In this document: piece after piece, positions 63,931 to 64,000 of the stretch
How the letters are laid out: every line of letters starts with the position of its first letter
How positions within the stretch are numbered: the stretch's first letter is position 1
Assembly (NCBI RefSeq): GCF_001014975.1
Contig: NZ_BBXA01000030.1
Span: 543,366-607,365, forward strand
Length of the DNA stretch: 64,000 nt
Source of the DNA: Novosphingobium sp. MD-1
Lineage (GTDB): Bacteria; Pseudomonadota; Alphaproteobacteria; Sphingomonadales; Sphingomonadaceae
Reading direction: 5' to 3'
Position numbers and translations under genes: made by a program
Notes under the pieces: generated by a model
What the model saw: the letters and a program-made list of their open reading frames with translations, nothing else
The model's database searches: none
What the model was told of the DNA's origin: nothing

Positions 63931-64000
63931 TGTCCCGGCCCTCCGGAAAGCCCCACAAGAAATCCCGTGTCGACGCCGCCCGCCGCAAAGCGGGGATCGG
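63927..64000 (-). CDS. Biotin carboxylase, C-terminal end only
   Basis: Reading leftward from the window edge, the frame ending at the TGA that overlaps the carboxyltransferase ATG gives DPRFAAGGVDTGFLVGL and then SGGPGQ. The pattern P-x-F-x-A-G-x-x-D-T-x-F-L is the end of the biotin carboxylase C-terminal domain (AccC, PccA). The stop comes a few residues later, so this is a stand-alone carboxylase subunit without a fused biotin carrier domain. Only 23 codons are visible. Confidence 0.75.
   Translation of the reverse strand, partial: DPRFAAGGVDTGFLVGLSGGPGQ

Overview
The window is about 64 kb of GC-rich alphaproteobacterial chromosome. The gene content and the small gene families point to the Sphingomonadales, probably Novosphingobium or a close relative. 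Pointers are a DivL-type kinase next to tsaE/amgK/murU/addB/addA, an aa3-oxidase subunit IV-like peptide ahead of pntAA/AB/B, a TorF-type porin, ApaG-free single-copy housekeeping genes and frequent GTG/TTG starts. I see no integrase, transposase, phage or CRISPR locus. Most of the window is core metabolism and cell biology, and most of the novelty is in small ORFs, operators and repeats.

Layout. 1-7.7 kb (minus strand): ppiD-trpE-trpG-trpD-trpC-unknown gene-moaC, read right to left, with a long hairpin between trpD and trpC. 8.0-11.1 kb: tpiA, secG, pyrG. 11.3-14.4 kb: Crp/Fnr regulator, Hsp20 (minus), glutaredoxin plus nitrilase-type amidase, DUF1178. 14.5-15.9 kb: tRNA-Arg(CCU), a cold-shock protein directly followed by an IF-1-like protein, a 50-residue ORF, an FtsB-like protein. 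16.1-18.5 kb: folE, a frameshifted PaaI-type thioesterase, an exported unknown and a TorF-like porin. 18.5-20.7 kb: peroxiredoxin (minus) and ahcY with an operator-like palindrome upstream. 20.9-32.3 kb: a tightly overlapping run divL-tsaE-amgK-murU-addB-addA, then trxA.

32.4-35.5 kb (minus): argJ, GST, GFA protein and an inositol-monophosphatase-family enzyme, mostly overlapping by 4 nt. 35.6-39.3 kb: a TonB-C-domain protein, an 88-residue exported ORF and secA. 39.4-42.4 kb: TauD-family dioxygenase, a candidate lipoprotein in compositionally different DNA, and an NtrC-type regulator with a changed GAFTGA loop (minus). 42.6-48.6 kb: transhydrogenase operon, lipoprotein, amino-acid racemase, dNTP triphosphohydrolase and a TIP30-like NAD(P)-binding protein. 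48.7-53.4 kb: tandem glycine riboswitch followed by gcvT-gcvH-gcvPA-gcvPB. 53.4-56.4 kb: entericidin, DMT transporter, small membrane protein, stand-alone CpaF ATPase. 56.6-60.4 kb: a gtr-like set (GT2 glycosyltransferase, methyltransferase, large membrane protein, GtrA). 60.4-64 kb: DMT transporter, frameshifted HNH protein, NagD-like HAD phosphatase, and a carboxyltransferase preceded by the last 23 codons of a biotin carboxylase.

The most interesting leads are: (i) the exported 88-residue ORF immediately upstream of secA, a positional analogue of enterobacterial secM (speculative); (ii) the split biotin-dependent carboxylase at the right edge; (iii) the DivL-like kinase with Tyr in place of the phospho-accepting His; (iv) the NtrC-type regulator with GAFPGA; (v) the csp/IF-1-like pair; and (vi) three families of long inverted repeats, one of them inside the trp operon. 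Two genes carry apparent frameshifts, which may be real or sequence errors. No database search was possible; all family calls rest on motif recognition.
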